DNA of 64,000 nucleotides from Pratylenchus scribneri (GCA_030063045.1 JAQSEB010000109.1:1116001-1180000), one strand, 5' to 3'; shown: positions 1 to 13,340, counted from the stretch's first letter. A program made the numbers and translations. Notes: a model not told the origin generated them from the sequence alone.

Positions 1-1
1 T

Positions 2-1276
2 TTGGCAAACAACGAAAAAGGAAAGCAGGTTGCACTTTCGAGAAATTTTGCATTCGAAATTGTGGAGAATTGCCCTGTGACTGGACATCCAGTTAATGAA
101 ATGGTTGTTCCGATCCATTTGGACGAAAATATCCGCAGACATCAACAAAAATTGGAGGCATCAAAATCATCAGATCGCGAAAGGCCACAGCTTCATTATA
201 GAATGGAATACAAAGATGGAATGGTCGGTTATTGTAAATGAGATGAGAATTTAAATTAGAAATTAACAAGAAATTTTTTATAGGATTTCTTTTTAAATTA
301 TAAATATTCTTTTTATTTATTTTTTTTTTAAATTTTACAGTTAATTGTGAATTTGATAAAAGGATTTTATCTGCCGAATAAAGATAATACTGGAAAATCG
401 GTTAGGTTTTAAAATTATTTTAATATTTTTTTATCAAAATTTATAGGATCCTTTCGCCGTACTTTATTTGTTGCCGAGTATGGAGAAAATTGGTGAAACC
501 GAAGTTTTCCACGAAAATCTTAATCCAGTAAAAATTGAAATTTCCATCATTTTATATTTCTTATATTTTTAGGATTTCAATTGGGAATTTAAACTGAAGG
601 TATCCAAAAATGGAATCGAAAATATTAATTTTATTTATTACAGATTCCAAAGGAAAGATTAAAAACAAGCACGCTGGTATTCGATATCATTGACTATGAT
701 TTGACAAGTCGAAACGATAAAATGGGCATTGTTCGTTTTTATAAATTAATATTTGTTAGAATTCTAGCTTTGTTTAAAAAGTTGTAAAATTTATAATGAA
801 ATTAGATTAGTGAAATTTGACTACAATTTGTAATATGCGGGAAGATTTATTGCCAGATTAGCTCTACTTTTTTAATCTCCCACAACTCAATAAAGAAAAA
901 CCAAAATTTGAAAGATCGAATACATTCCTTTAAAAAAAAATTAAAACTTATCCAATTGCCTTATTTACTCAATCGTTCTGTTTCGAATTTTTAAATAAAT
1001 TAATTTTAAAAATATAATGCAATTTTAATTTTTCATTTTTTGCAGGCAATGATCCAATTGGGTTTGAGCAGTTTTATCGACAATTCTCAACAGATTTACA
1101 AAAAAGCAAAGGATAAGAATGATGATGAATATGAAATTGTGTGGTTGGAATTGGACAAAATTGGATTGGTTGAATGGGGAAAATTGCTGATGCAAAAACA
1201 TTTCACTATGATTGGCCCACTCGAATTCCGCACATATTGGTATAAAATTCAAAATGTCCTAAATCTAAATCCATAA
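2..1276 (+). CDS. C2-domain protein, synaptotagmin-like (5' partial)
   Basis: Predicted exons are 2-223, 341-400, 447-527, 573-599, 644-730 and 1046-1276; the gene begins before the window. Joined, they give a C2 domain: the strand LHYRMEYKDGM, then LIVNLIKGFYLP, a calcium loop NKDNTGKSDPF, YLLPSMEKIGETEV, a LNP turn, and the third loop DIIDYDLTSRND. The five aspartates and one serine that bind calcium in synaptotagmin C2A all have counterparts, so calcium and phospholipid binding is plausible. The domain closes with a WGKLL-like strand and a 26-residue tail. Only one C2 domain is seen; a classic synaptotagmin would have a second one, and any transmembrane segment would lie upstream. The first donor (GTCGGT) is weak; it was chosen because the next exon needs phase 0. 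Confidence 0.72.
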
Positions 1277-1584
1277 AATGTTAAAAATGACGTAATTAAT
1301 TTTGCCAAAATAATATTTATCAAAAAGATATTATTCTAATAAAATAAAATAAGCATTCACCTTTAAAGCATTTAGGTAGGATGTCTGTTTATATGTTTTT
1401 TTACAATTTTCTATAACTGGCGGATTTTGAAATTCCTGAATTCAGGCAAAATTAATAATTAAATTTTTAATCGAATTATTTTTAATATTATAATAAAGCA
1501 TTTTTCATCTAAATTTGTATACATTAAAACTAATAATCGAAAAAAAAATTGTTTATACTAAAATTAAAATTAAAATACAGGTAC

Positions 1585-1977
1585 ATGGTTGCGGACGAGC
1601 AACTCCAGCGTCGATATTTTGAACAGTTGCTGATCAAATCATTTCTAACCCTGACAAGCATTAGTGAAGGAGCTCAACAAAAAATCCGATTGAAACATTC
1701 AATGAAACCGGCAATAGCTACGGAGAATATTCATCGCGTTTTGATTAGCCGTTATGACTATGATTTATCCGAAATTATAACGCCACAAGCCCAGCGTTTT
1801 TCTCGTTGGTTGGACAAAATAAGCGCTGAGACTATTTTGCAAAAAGTGTGGGGTAATACCATGAAAATAATGCAATTTGATCGAGTGGCAGTTACTAGAG
1901 CCTATCGAATGGCATTGCGTAAATTAATGAGCATTGGTTTGTTTGATTGGGAGAATAATTTAATATGGAAATTCTAA
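1585..1977 (+). CDS. Hypothetical protein, small single-exon ORF
   Basis: An open frame of 131 codons starts at an ATG four bases after an acceptor-like TACAG at 1576-1580, which would suit either a trans-spliced start or an internal exon. The product is basic and mostly helical in appearance (for example RVAVTRAYRMALRKLMSI near the end); I do not recognise a family. An alternative is that it is an early exon of the downstream gene: a donor-like GGTAATA near 1854 would leave phase 1, matching an acceptor at 2210-2211. That would discard the last 40 codons, which look coding, so I keep it separate. Confidence 0.4.
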   Translation: MVADEQLQRRYFEQLLIKSFLTLTSISEGAQQKIRLKHSMKPAIATENIHRVLISRYDYDLSEIITPQAQRFSRWLDKISAETILQKVWGNTMKIMQFDRVAVTRAYRMALRKLMSIGLFDWENNLIWKF

Positions 1978-2171
1978 TTAACTTTTTAAATGATAAACAA
2001 AGCATAAATATTATTTAAATAAGTAAGGTAAGCTTGAATATAATATTATTGACAAAAATATATCGATTTATTTTATTATTTTAAAAGTTTGACTTAAAAT
2101 TAAGTCAGAAATAGCAAAAAAAGGGCCCTTATTTTTTCCTACCTTTTTTTTGCAAAAATCAACGTTGTCCA

Positions 2172-5100
2172 ATGGCAAAGCCTTATATTATAATGATTTT
2201 ATCATTTTCAGAAAATCGTGATCTCGTGCATTACGATGAATTTCTGGACCATTATGGCCTGTTCGTTTACAAACATATTAATGCAATGAACAACGACAAT
2301 GATTTCAAATTTAATATGATTATGGAAAATCATAAAATACAAATGAAAATGAATCATCCATGGGAAAAATTGTCTGGTTCAGATTATTTGCATAATTTGA
2401 TCAATGATTTGAACCAATCTGTAATCAACCAAATGGATTTGATGTTTCGACGTGATTTTCGTCTTTTGGTCAATAATAAATTTAAAGAGAACAATTTGAT
2501 AAAGGCAGAATTTCTTTGTTTCGATCGAAATAATTCCTCAGAATTATTGGCAGAAGATGAGCAAGAAAAACTGATAAAGGCATATATGGAAGTGTTAACT
2601 TCTTTTGTAATAGCCCATAATAAAGCATTGGCCATTGTGCTTAACTGCATAGGAAAACCCTATAAAATAATCAAATCAAAAGGGGCAAAAGTGTCTGGAA
2701 CTGATAAAGATGTGGAAAACTCTAAACAACATCAACAAAAAAATGCAGGGATTATGGAAATGATGAAAATGAATCCAATGCAGCAAACGTTGACAAAACA
2801 GCAAGAATTAGAGGCACAATTATTGGATGTGGAAAGTGTGGAAGGACGCGAGCTTGACCCCGATGAGGAAGAACGATACTATCAGGATTTGGAAATGGCA
2901 CAATTCAGGTGAACAATTGAAAATTTGGTCTGGATATTTATTATCTAATTATGGTAAACAATAAAAGAATATTTTTCCGAATTTTTTCTTTCATTAGTGG
3001 AAATTTCACTTAATTGACAAATTCGTCTCAATTCTGTTCCATTTATAATATATTTTATTAAAATTTTTTAAAATAATATTATTTTTCTTTTCATATATAG
3101 TAATCAGCATCAGCATTCAGCAGAAGAACGTGAGGTATTTGGTGTAGGAAATATTGGAAAAACGGATCTAACATGTCCACCCTTTTCTATTGATGTGCCC
3201 GAAACTGCTTGGATAGATAGATTTACTAAAATAAACAATAATTCTGGAAAACAGAAACTAGTAGATGAAAGAATAATATGGATTGATCGCTGGGATTTGT
3301 CCAAAAAAGTTGAAAATATTGCAAAAAATTTTAAAGATAAACTGCTTACTGACATTCTCAATAAAGAACATTGGATATTTATTGGAAAACATAAATATAA
3401 ATACAATATTGGAAGGGCCATTTTACGAAAACTTGGCTTCTTGAATGATCAAAGTGGCCAAGTTAATACGAATTTGCGAACGGAAACGAAAATTGCCCGA
3501 AAATTAATTGACGATATTGGGGCAATGATGGAGAAAAAACACAATCAATGTAGGTTAATATTATTAATATAGAATTAAATTTTTATTGATCATATTTATT
3601 TATATTCGGTAATTTTATAAATTTAAAATATTATTTGTTTCATCAGTCATCCTCACATTTTAATTCAATATAATATAATCAAAATTAAAAGAAATAAAAA
3701 CTTCCGAAAAATTCTATTTAAATCTGACTGAGCTGAGACTAATTTAATTTATTTAAATTATTTAAATAATGTAACTAAATAAATGTGCATGTGAATATAG
3801 CTATATATTATATATGTTTTAGATTGGAAAATGGAACATTTAAAAAAATTTTTTCTTTGTATTCGATAATCGATAGTGACCTGTGTATAATATATATTAT
3901 TCAGGGAAAAGGCAAAAAAAAAACAATTTGGATTTAAGATTATATAAAAATTAGGAATTAGTGTAAAAATAAAGAACGGTTCAGTAATAATTTCTGCTCT
4001 TTTTTCAGTAATGAATGATTCTGATGAGAATTTCGTATTTGAACAAATCGATTTCACACCAATGCAATTATCATTGACTGGGGATAGTGCCGAGAGTAAA
4101 TTTGAAAGATTTTTGCAAAAATGTTTCAATTGGTTGAATGCAAGAATCCAATCATTGCATAGCAAATCGGTGAAGAAAAAGAATCGGATGGCACGTTTCC
4201 TCTTCAGATGGATTCATTCCTTCACATCATCCGTGAGTTTTTGGTTGAAAAATTCAATTTTTTAAATGATAAAATACGTTTTTATCAAGAATGATTCAGC
4301 GTCAAAATATTTGCTAAATTTAAATTTATAAATCTTAACACGCAGTAGCTAAACACTAAACAATTTTCGAGCTCTAAAATATATTAAATTTATCTTTATT
4401 ATAAATCAGAGATGAGTTTCGGGCCGACTTTTACCTGCACAGCCCGGACTGATTATCCTTTGGCTCGGCCCGGACTGATTATCTTTCGGCCCGTCTCGGC
4501 TTGGCCCTCATAGTAATAAGGCCCGAAATTTTAGACATTTTTTTAAAAAATAAAAAAATTTTTAAAAAATTTTCAAGTAAAAAAGTTTTAAATAAAGAAA
4601 AAAAGCAAAAATTATTTCCTTGCAAAAATATTAATTCATTTTTAACAATAATTTTAATTAAATTTATTTATATTTTTCAAAAATTATATGCTTCGGGCCC
4701 GTCGGGTAGGCCCGGACCGAACGAGAATCGGCCAGGCCCATACATTAACCGTGCAGGCCCGGGCCGGGCCGAGCCCAACTCATCTCTGTTTTTAATAAAC
4801 AGTAATAATTAAATTTCATTAAACTGACTTTTCACATTTAAATAATTTAAATAATTTTTAATTACAGCTTATAAAAAGTTATCAAAATTTTTATTTTTCC
4901 GTTAAAATTTACTATCTATAAAATGAATATGACCATAAGCATTTTCATACAAAGATTGGAACTAATTGGCATAATAAATTAGCAAATTAATTAACTGTTT
5001 AAATAAAATGTTTTCTTAATAAAATTTAAAATTTATTCTAATTAAATTTAGTTTTATTTTGTTCTAATTGATATACCTATTTTTTCATGAATTTTTTATA

Positions 5101-8100
5101 AAAATTTTTTTCAATTTATTTCTAAAGATTCGCGACCTTATGACTGAAAAAGAAACAAAATTGTCATTCTTACTACGAACGTTTTTCCCCGCACTCTATT
5201 ATGGCAAAAAAATTCTTATAATATTGGGAAATACATTAAAGAAAATGGCCAGTAAAATTCGAACATATTTATTCACGGCAAATGGGCGACGTCAATTCAA
5301 TGAAGATGTTTATGAATTAATGAAAGGCGCCAGGGAAACATTCAGAAATGAGAACTGGAAATTAATGGAGAAATTTGTTGCTGAAAAGGCCGCACACAAT
5401 TTGAGTGGAATAACTGATCGAAAAGAGAAGGAGCAATATCAAAATGAGGAGAAGGAATTTAAGAAAATGTCACAGGATTTTATCAAAAATGAGACAATAG
5501 TCAAAAATGAGACAAAAGGAAAAATTAAGAACGACGAAATAGAAACATTATTTAATTCACTTGGCTCAATTGGCAATACAATGATTGGGGGAAAGAGAAA
5601 TAAGGTTGAAGGTAATTCTGCAGGTGTTCAAGATCAACAATATGGTATGTGACATGGATTATGGAAGGATGTTTCGATATTTAAACATTCAAAATTTAAT
5701 TGTTTTTTGTATAAATTTTTCAATGCACATTTGGTTAAGTAAACAAAATAAGCTGCGTATTAGAAAACCAATTACCTGAATTAATATTTATATTATATAT
5801 AATTTTCAAGAGTAAAGATTTGAATTCTAATAAAACATTAAATAAAAATTTTGTGCAATTTTCCCATAAAATTAATTGCAAAATTTATATAAAATTACTA
5901 AAATAAAATTGACCATTTTTTTAGAGCAATCAATCAATTCAATGCCAACAAATTCAATGGATCGTTTCTACACCTGGGAAATGGAATTGGATGATTCAGT
6001 GGCTACTTCTAGCCAAGCTACTGAATATTCTTCTCAGCAATTAAAACCTCGACGAAAAAGAGAAATTGTAAAATTTTAAATATTTTAATTAATAAAATAC
6101 ATTCAATTTTTAAATAAATGTCAAATTTTTAATGAATTTTGAGATAATATTATTGCTAATGATTAGATAGTAGAGGGTTTACAATTAATCAAAGATTTTG
6201 ACATTTTTATAAACTCAAAATAAAATTTTCGACAAAATTTTTTTAATTCTATAATTTTATAGCTAAATTTAAATTATCATTTTTAATTTTAATATTTATT
6301 TTAAGGATTTGACTGACCGAAATCAAACAATATTTACTGAAAATATGGAAGAAGAAATTGTTGCACCCAACAAATTTAATCAAACAAACAATGATAACAA
6401 CAATTTCCGAAAAAATTCCCTTTTATCATCAAATTATTATGACCAATCACAACAATATTACCAATCAGTGATGGGTATTCGTCGCACAAAACGAAAGGGC
6501 GGTTTTGGTCGTGCCTCGGTTGGCGGTTTCGGAAAATCTTCCGTTGCTAGCAAAAATGCTGCAATTTACACTCATTCACCCTCCCCATTCATGTCAAGCT
6601 ACAATTCGAAGCCTTCCTCAACAACATATGTGTACATCAACAATAATCATTACCATGATGGAGGCAATTGTATTATGACCAGTCATAAATGTTTGTTTGA
6701 TTCATTCGAGGGTCATTTTAATAAGATACTCTACTTGTCACACCTGAATTTATTTTATTTTTTTTTAGAGAATAACAAAAATTTTATAACAATGAATTAA
6801 TCTCTTTCTTTAGAGTGTTTTAATAAAAAAATTAAAACAAAATTTAATTGGTAAAAAATAATAACCAAAAAAACTAAAATGCTTTTGATCTATTTTTTCT
6901 TTTTTTTTGGTCATAATTTTTTTTTAAATTTATGTCAAATCGACTAATTCATTCTTCAACTCACATCAATCTCCAACAGAGCAAATATTAGTATCAAATT
7001 TGATAAATTTAAGCAAAAATTAAAACGGTTTGGTGGTCAAATTTGATTGAATAAATTCAATTTCATTTAAATTTCATTTAAATAATAAATTTTTCAACTA
7101 GCCGCCTCGCGGCTGCTTTAACGGTTATACTTACAGATATAGCACCGAGCCTAGTATCTCGCCCCTTTGGGGCTCGATCCCCCTCTTCGCCCCTTCGGGG
7201 CTCAACCTTAATTTGAACCGTAGGCGCCATTTGGTAATCTTATTTTGATTTGGGAAATAAAAAAGGAAAAAATTAAAAATCATTTGCCACCACCGGGATT
7301 CGAACCCATGACCTCCATTCACTAACTCAAACCAGCTACCAATGAGCTAAATGGTCACACTGGTAGCCTTTCCCCAACTGGCCTATAAAGAAGTCATTAA
7401 GGAGACATAAGGGGAAAAGCACAAATTGGCCAATAACTCCCGCATGTGGCCAAAAGGAAAAAAAACAAATTCAACTTACGATGCACCAAGTTTGTAATTC
7501 CATATAGCCAAAATTTCAGAAAAATCGGTTGTCTAGAAAAAAAGTAGATCGGTAAACAAAAAGTTTTACCTAATTTCTAATAATAATATAGAATAAAAAT
7601 TTTTTTCATTTCAAATGTAGGGATGCTTCTTGGCGTTTGGACCGTTGGACATGGCTTTTTCTTCCTCATGGTCACTGGTCCGGTGCATAAAGACATGAAA
7701 CGGGTGGATTGCAAGGAAAAACACGGATTCAGGGAATTTTGCAAATCATTCTTCAATCACCTTTTCTTCAAATATATCAAAGGAATTTTTAGTAAGTCTT
7801 TCAAATATTTAATTAAAAGGAAGTTAATTTTATTTTAGTAATAAAATTATTGAATTTTATTATAATAAAGTTATTTTGAAAAAAAGCATTTTTTAAACCA
7901 AAAAGAGCAAATTGGATTAATCACTTTTCTTTAAAAATCCTTGCTTTAGCATAAGTTTGCAATATATTTTATTATGGCTAAATATGGTTTAAAAAATTAC
8001 GATCTTCGATACAAAATATATTGGTTTAACTCATTGAATTTTATTGATATATTAATATTTTTTAAATATATATAAATTAATTTTTAATAAATTTTAGCAC

Positions 8101-8456
8101 TTGGGAAGGCAGTTTTTCAACGAATTCGTGGCCAATACAAATGGCGCAAAGAAATGGATGCTCGCCAATTTAAATATACCGAGGGCCCAACTGGATCAAG
8201 TAAAAATAAAATAAATTATATTTTTTATAATCATTTCTCCTTAAATTTCGATTATTTTTTTATAGAAACTGGCGAATTCGAATTGCCCGATGATGTGGCA
8301 AAGCCTACCTCATTGGCCTCTTTATTTGGTGAGCAATATTCTGAATATCAACGCCATTATATCGATGATTGTGCACGAATTTATTCCGGTTTGTTGATTG
8401 CTTTCCAATTGCTGATTTGGCTGGTTGGTATCATTGTGATCATCGTCGCTTTTTAA
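2172..8456 (+). CDS. Hypothetical multi-exon protein with membrane segments
   Basis: Predicted exons: 2172-2908, 3101-3549, 4009-4232, 5128-5644, 5925-6067, 6306-6690, 7621-7791, 8098-8199 and 8266-8456. Phases agree at every junction and give about 972 residues. The N-terminal 700 residues are charged and helical without a motif I know. Around 5170 there is a hydrophobic stretch (LSFLLRTFFPALYYG); exon 6 is Asn/Ser-rich with a GGFGRASVGGFGKSS segment; exon 7 opens with the hydrophobic LLGVWTVGHGFFFLMV; and the last exon ends in a strong C-terminal membrane helix, LLIWLVGIIVIIVAF. Linkage of exon 6 to exon 7 uses a weak GTTTGT donor and crosses a tRNA-derived repeat. Two genes (2172-6079 or 6800, and 7623-8456) are possible instead. 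The real start could also be an acceptor at 2210-2211. Function unknown. Confidence 0.42.
4407..4788. mobile_element. hAT-like MITE in an intron
   Basis: A 382-bp GC-rich block has inverted ends: CAGAGATGAGTT at 4407 and AACTCATCTCTG ending at 4788. Flanking 8-mers TTATAAAT and TTTTTAAT match at 6 of 8 positions, a plausible decayed 8-bp target duplication. CAG-initial ends and 8-bp duplications are typical of hAT elements. No transposase is present. The interior carries repeats of a GGCCCGG motif. Confidence 0.6.
7095..7358 (-). repeat. tRNA-derived SINE-like sequence
   Basis: On the minus strand, 7358-7285 folds partly as a tRNA. The acceptor stem GTGACCA / TGGTGGC pairs at 6 of 7 positions, the D-stem TAGC / GCTG pairs with one wobble, the A-box-like TAGCTCATTGG is present, and so is the exact B box GGTTCGAATCCC. 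The anticodon stem does not pair, so it is not a working tRNA gene. Downstream on the same strand are two near-identical GC-rich hairpins (about 7161-7202) and a third, GCCGCCTCGCGGC, at about 7101. The compound structure fits a tRNA-headed SINE. Confidence 0.55.
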
Positions 8457-9272
8457 AAAGAAAGAATGGAAGGAAATGGGAAAAAAATATTTTTATTATT
8501 TTATCTTTCTATCAAATTTGGTTCAGTTAATCCAATTTCATTTTTATCAAATTTTTCATTATCGCAATTTTTTAAAAAATGGGCGGAAATGAGAAGAAAT
8601 ATATTTTATTATTATTTTTAAATGGAAACCCTAGAATTTATTTATTTGTTATTTAATCATTTTATCAAATTTTATTCTATCTATTTTCTATTATAATCCA
8701 ATTTTCATTTTTTATCAAAGTTATCATAATTTCGGTGATTAAATTTTTCTAATTATTCGGATAAATTTTTTGGCGAAAAGGATCATTTTAAATTTAATTC
8801 GAAAAACGGTAAATGAAAAACATAAAAGTTAATTAGCAAAAAAAAACAAGGAAAATGTGGAAAAATATATTACCATAAAACCCCTTTTAATTCCTAATGG
8901 GAAATTATTTTTAACTTCTCAAAATTTAAGCTCTATCACTTTAATTATGGCAAATTATAGAGAAATTCGGGTACTTTCCTGTTAACGGGGGGGGGGGGGG
9001 GTGGGGGGGACAAGTCATTACCAGAGGGGCAGGTCAATAACGGGGTAGGGGGGCAGCCGATTTACACTTTCCTAATTAACAATTGCTTAGATAATAGATA
9101 TCCGTCATCACTAATTCCGCTTATTTCATATGATTTTTACCATGCATCATATTTATTCTATTTTCCAATTAAAATTGTCACCTTTATCAAACAATAATTT
9201 TGGAATAACAAGATTAGATATCTCCCAGATAAACTCTACATAAATCTGATCATTCAAATAAATCTGTACGCC
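8457..9272. other. Intergenic, with a G-run
   Basis: No convincing coding sequence. It holds AT-rich sequence with several degenerate repeats of the 3' end of the preceding gene, and a purine run at 8987-9009 of 15 Gs, one T and seven Gs. Nothing else recognisable. Confidence 0.5.
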
Positions 9273-9280
9273 TATAAAAA
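9273..9280 (+). promoter_or_regulatory. TATA box candidate
   Basis: TATAAAAA lies 53 bases before the ATG of the small signal-peptide ORF at 9334, with a CATACACATC stretch about 25 bases downstream as a possible start site. A core promoter fits the position; no further element is seen. Confidence 0.4.
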
Positions 9281-9333
9281 GCCTCATTTACTATTCATAC
9301 ACATCCGACGGGCAAGCAAAAGCAAAAAAAAAA

Positions 9334-9519
9334 ATGAGATATCCCTTCTCATTTTTGTACATATTTAGAATCTGTTTGTCCATATTTTTATATTTTTTAA
9401 TGAGTTCAAATTTTAACAAGGAATACGGTTTGCTTCAACTTGTTATTTTTCACTTTCTAATTATTTTTAAGAAGCTTTTCATTCCATTATTAAAAATGTT
9501 CGTAAGAAATGAATATTAA
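9334..9519 (+). CDS. Small hydrophobic ORF, possible secreted peptide or first exon
   Basis: Sixty-one codons begin with a long hydrophobic segment after MRYPF that resembles a signal peptide (FLYIFRICLSIFLYFLM), followed by a short region and more hydrophobic residues. A GGTTTGC donor-like site near 9426 may end a first exon, but no matching downstream exon was found. A TATA box precedes it. Part of the same sequence, including TTTTTTAATGAGTTCAA, recurs at about 10265-10282, which suggests a duplicated, decayed copy. Could be a relic. Confidence 0.3.
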   Translation: MRYPFSFLYIFRICLSIFLYFLMSSNFNKEYGLLQLVIFHFLIIFKKLFIPLLKMFVRNEY

Positions 9520-9986
9520 TCAATATTAGAAAAAAGCTTTTTCTTTTTTATTTTCAGCAATTTGGTAAAGATTCATAAGATTTAAAGAAAAATTAAAAAT
9601 GAAGATAAAAAATTAAAAATTTTCTATTCAAAAAATGGCCAATTTTATAAAAACTAAAGCGATTTTTTTGTTTCCATCTAAAAATTTTTTGTCAAGTAAG
9701 TACGACTTTTTTGGTTTTTTCCTCACATTGGTATGAAAAATAAATGGTCCTGGCCCAACGGAGTTACGGCAGCGTAATAAAATTTCATCAAATTATGAAT
9801 AAAACAAATTTTTTGTAGAATTAAATTTAAAAGGATATATGGTAAAAGAAAGTTATCTTCTAATAAATTGGATAAAATAAGCTTATTCAGACGAAATTCT
9901 TACGCTCCAGAAATTTTCCGAGCTTTTGTGTATTATGGGAAATCGAAAGTTCCTTCAAAAAATGAGTGAACTATATGTATATGTAG

Positions 9987-10135
9987 CAGGAATAGGGTCG
10001 AAACTCAAAAAAATCGAAATCGAAATTTGCTTCGAAATCGAAACTCGCATCCAAATCGAAATCGAAACGAAACTACAACATCGAAATTTCGACAATCGAA
10101 ATCGAAATTTAAATCGAAATTTCGCCCCATTCCTG
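9987..10135. mobile_element. hAT-type MITE with perfect 8-bp duplication
   Basis: A 149-bp element is bounded by ATATGTAG on both sides (9979-9986 and 10136-10143). Its ends are CAGGAATAGGG and CCCCATTCCTG, inverted with one mismatch. The interior is made of the short motif ATCGAA repeated about 15 times. Size, ends and duplication fit a non-autonomous hAT element. Confidence 0.85.
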
Positions 10136-10568
10136 ATATGTAGTGCCTTGGATTGATACGAGAAAATAACTAAAATAGTAGTACATTTTTCCTCCTGTCA
10201 CTCAAAAAATCTTCTCTACACATATTCATGCGTATGCACATTTCTGTTTACTGCATTTTTTTTGTATTTTTTAATGAGTTCAATGTCTACTTCCTATTGA
10301 CATCCATCTAGATTCATATTTATCCTTTCTACTAACAATATTGGCTCACAATTTCAGTTTATGAACTAGCTATCTCATAGGAAATTTCTGACAAGCATTT
10401 TGAAAAGTTGTTGATAAAATTATATGAGTTAAAAATGAAATTCTATTAAAGAAAGGATTTGATTTAAATTTTTTAAAATTATAAGTTAAAACTATTAAAA
10501 TGATAAATATTAATATTAGTTTTTAATTAGATTTAATTTAAAAAGGAATTATATCAGTAATTGTGAAT

Positions 10569-13340
10569 ATGAATTCATCTACTAGAAATCCATACACGCC
10601 GGGAACTGCTTTGGATCAGGTATTGAAAATTTTTTTATTTTAAATAAGACTTCTCTTTCAGCGATGGCGTCGAAACTCAAAAATAATCAAAGAAAATTAT
10701 CGAAAAGAAAAATTTTTTAAAATTTTAATCGTAAAAACAACAAAATTATCTAATTCTAAAAAAGGAAAAATTTAAAATCAAAAAGATTTTAAAGCAAATA
10801 AAATTTTATAATTTTCTGCTGTTTCTAATTTCATAATAGTAAAAAAGAAATCGCAGTGCCGATTGACACTAAAGGCATATTTTTTTTGGAAATTTTATTA
10901 TGTATTCAATGCAAACAAGAAGGTGCATGATATTTACAATTTATTTTGAAATTAATCAGAGAAGTTCAAAACCTAAATAGGAAATTTAAAAAACACGAAA
11001 CGAAATTTAGAGGTCATCCCGTTTCCATTTGTGTGGACCATGATGCAACATATATCATATAAATAATATAATAAATATATTAAAATATCAATTTCAGCTC
11101 TATCAGAAATACCATGATGCTGGATGGTCGCCTGCCTACTTCCTCCAATATTTTGCACCACTGGCTTGTTGCGCTCTTTTTACATTCATTTCAAGTTTGT
11201 CTCTAATCGTGGTCACATTAAGATGCAGGTAAATGATATTTTATTAATAAATAAATATTCATAATATGGATAAAATCCTATTTAAAAAATTTCAGTTTTG
11301 CAATAGGAAATAATTATTTAAATTTTAATTTATTTTTACTCTAAATTTTATTTATTTTTCCTATTAAAATCCCTTTTTTCATCTTATAAGATTAAATGGC
11401 TCTTTCAATATTTTTATGGCATTCGAGTCGTTTGGCGCAGTTCTCTTTTCCTTAGCTTTTATTGTCAGTTTTTTGATCGCATTCTCTGGCAAGAATGTGT
11501 TGAGCATTGAACTCTGTGTTCTCATCAGAATTTTCATCTTTATTGGTGCCTATATCCAAAATGGGATGATGCTAATTATTGGCATTGAGCGCCTATTCTG
11601 TATTCAATTCCCAATTTGGTATGTAGAATAAAAATTAAACTTGATTATTTACAACCTGCTCTATCGGAGTGTTACAAACCTTTGAGGTTGGAATGGAACT
11701 ATTCGGTCTATTTCATCCATAAGCCAGTAAATAAGATTATTATTCTCCAAGTTTATGTTTCGATGAAGAATTTTATTATTATTATTATTATTGTTAGGAA
11801 AGAATTTTCGAAAATTATAGGTGAGTCAAAGGTTGGTTAGGAAGGAATATTATTGGTAATGAATGGGCCTGTTGACCTGCAAGTAATAGTGAAGATTGTT
11901 AAAATAAAAGAAATAAAATTAAAATAAATTCAATCCAAGACACTTCAACAGCCAAATTATTGCTTTAATTTATAATTATGATTTTTATATAAAAGAATCA
12001 AAAATATTTTATAGGGATAAAAATTGTTTATGATAATAAAAATAATATAAATTGTTTCTTTAGGATATTATCATTTTATTTTTAATTATAATTTAGGTCT
12101 AATGGTTGAATAAAAAGAAGCGATGAAAAAATAAAATTTTAAATATTTCAATTAATTTTAATTTTTACAAATATTTCAATAGGTATAAATTCACACGCGA
12201 TCGATTAGCAAAATCCTATATCTGCTTTGTCATCTTTTTGAACATGATATATGTTGGTTATATTTGTACAATTATTCTAGTTGGAATATCAGAATATCAA
12301 GAAAAGTGAGGAAAAAATATTATAAAAAATATTTTTTTTAATTTTTAAGAGATCTTTTGTGCAATTTCAATGATTGGTACAATGCTTCAATAAAAGCTCA
12401 CATCTATCGATCATCGATGATCACTCAAGTGCTGATATTGACAATTTACTGCATGATTTGGTTTTTCTTAATCAAGGCTAGAATCATGCATTTTCAAAGT
12501 AAACATATTTTAATTAATTTTTAAACTAAATCTTATTTTCTGAGTTTAATTATAATAAATAAATTCAGTTTAATTTTTTATGATGTTTGATCGATTAAAA
12601 ATCAAATTATGCGATATTCTATTCTATTCTAAGCAATATATGTTTAAATATTGTTTTTGGAATTTTTGAACTAATCTTTACAGTCACAAATACCTACAAT
12701 ATGCATATCATGAAATCGTTGACCATAATAATGGCATTCATCATGTTCGGTTGGTTGAATAATGCGGTCAGTCCATTTTATTTGCCCTTACTAAAATTAT
12801 CACAAATGGATTTGCTGATGGCACCAGTCATATTAACCAGCATATCAATACTTTCATCCGGAAGCAATGCACCAATTCTTTACATATTCAGGTCATTTTT
12901 TGGCATATATGTTTATTTAAGTGGAATTTTTACGTTTATTAATGTAAGTTTCTCTTCATTATTTTATTATCATTTAAGAAATTTGTCAAAATTCTGTTCG
13001 ATATTCTCAATTAAAATCAGAAATTTTGTTACAAATTTGTTTATTCATTGATTTTTGCTTTTCAATTTCTCAATATTTTTCTATTATTGTTTGTCATTGA
13101 AGAATGAAGATGACAATGTCCTTTCATAGGATGATTATTATTTCATTTTCATAATTCATTATTTATTAATAAAAATAATAATATATTTTATTAATTTTTA
13201 TGCCAATTTTCAGTAGCGAATACAAGAAAAGCTATCGAAAAGTGTTTCGTTGGCTACTGAAAAGACAACCACAAAATAGCATATCCATGATGATACCAAT
13301 GCCGAAGATAATGCCCAACCCCATTATCCCTCATCAATAA
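10569..13340 (+). CDS. Nematode 7TM chemoreceptor (serpentine, Sra/Srab-like)
   Basis: Exons 10569-10619, 11098-11228, 11391-11618, 12183-12305, 12350-12498, 12684-12891 and 13214-13340 join in phase into 338 residues. Hydrophobic helices follow a 30-residue N-terminus: TM1 (FAPLACCALFTFISSLSLIV), TM2 (FESFGAVLFSLAFIVSFLIA), and TM3 ending in IGIERLFCI, whose ER replaces the DRY motif. TM4 (SYICFVIFLNMIYVGYICTI), TM5 (SMITQVLILTIYCMIWFFLI) and TM6 (KSLTIIMAFIMFGWLNNAV) follow. TM7 ends in NAPILYIF (NPxxY-like), followed by the basic tail SSEYKKSYRKVFRW. Length and layout are typical of nematode serpentine receptors of sensory neurons. The Sra/Srab assignment rests on the ER motif and general look; it is less sure than the 7TM call. 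Confidence 0.82.

Noticed and set aside
4501..4812. Gly/Pro-rich frame in the 4.4-4.8 kb element
   Set aside because: It reads the GGCCCGG repeats of a MITE located in an intron.
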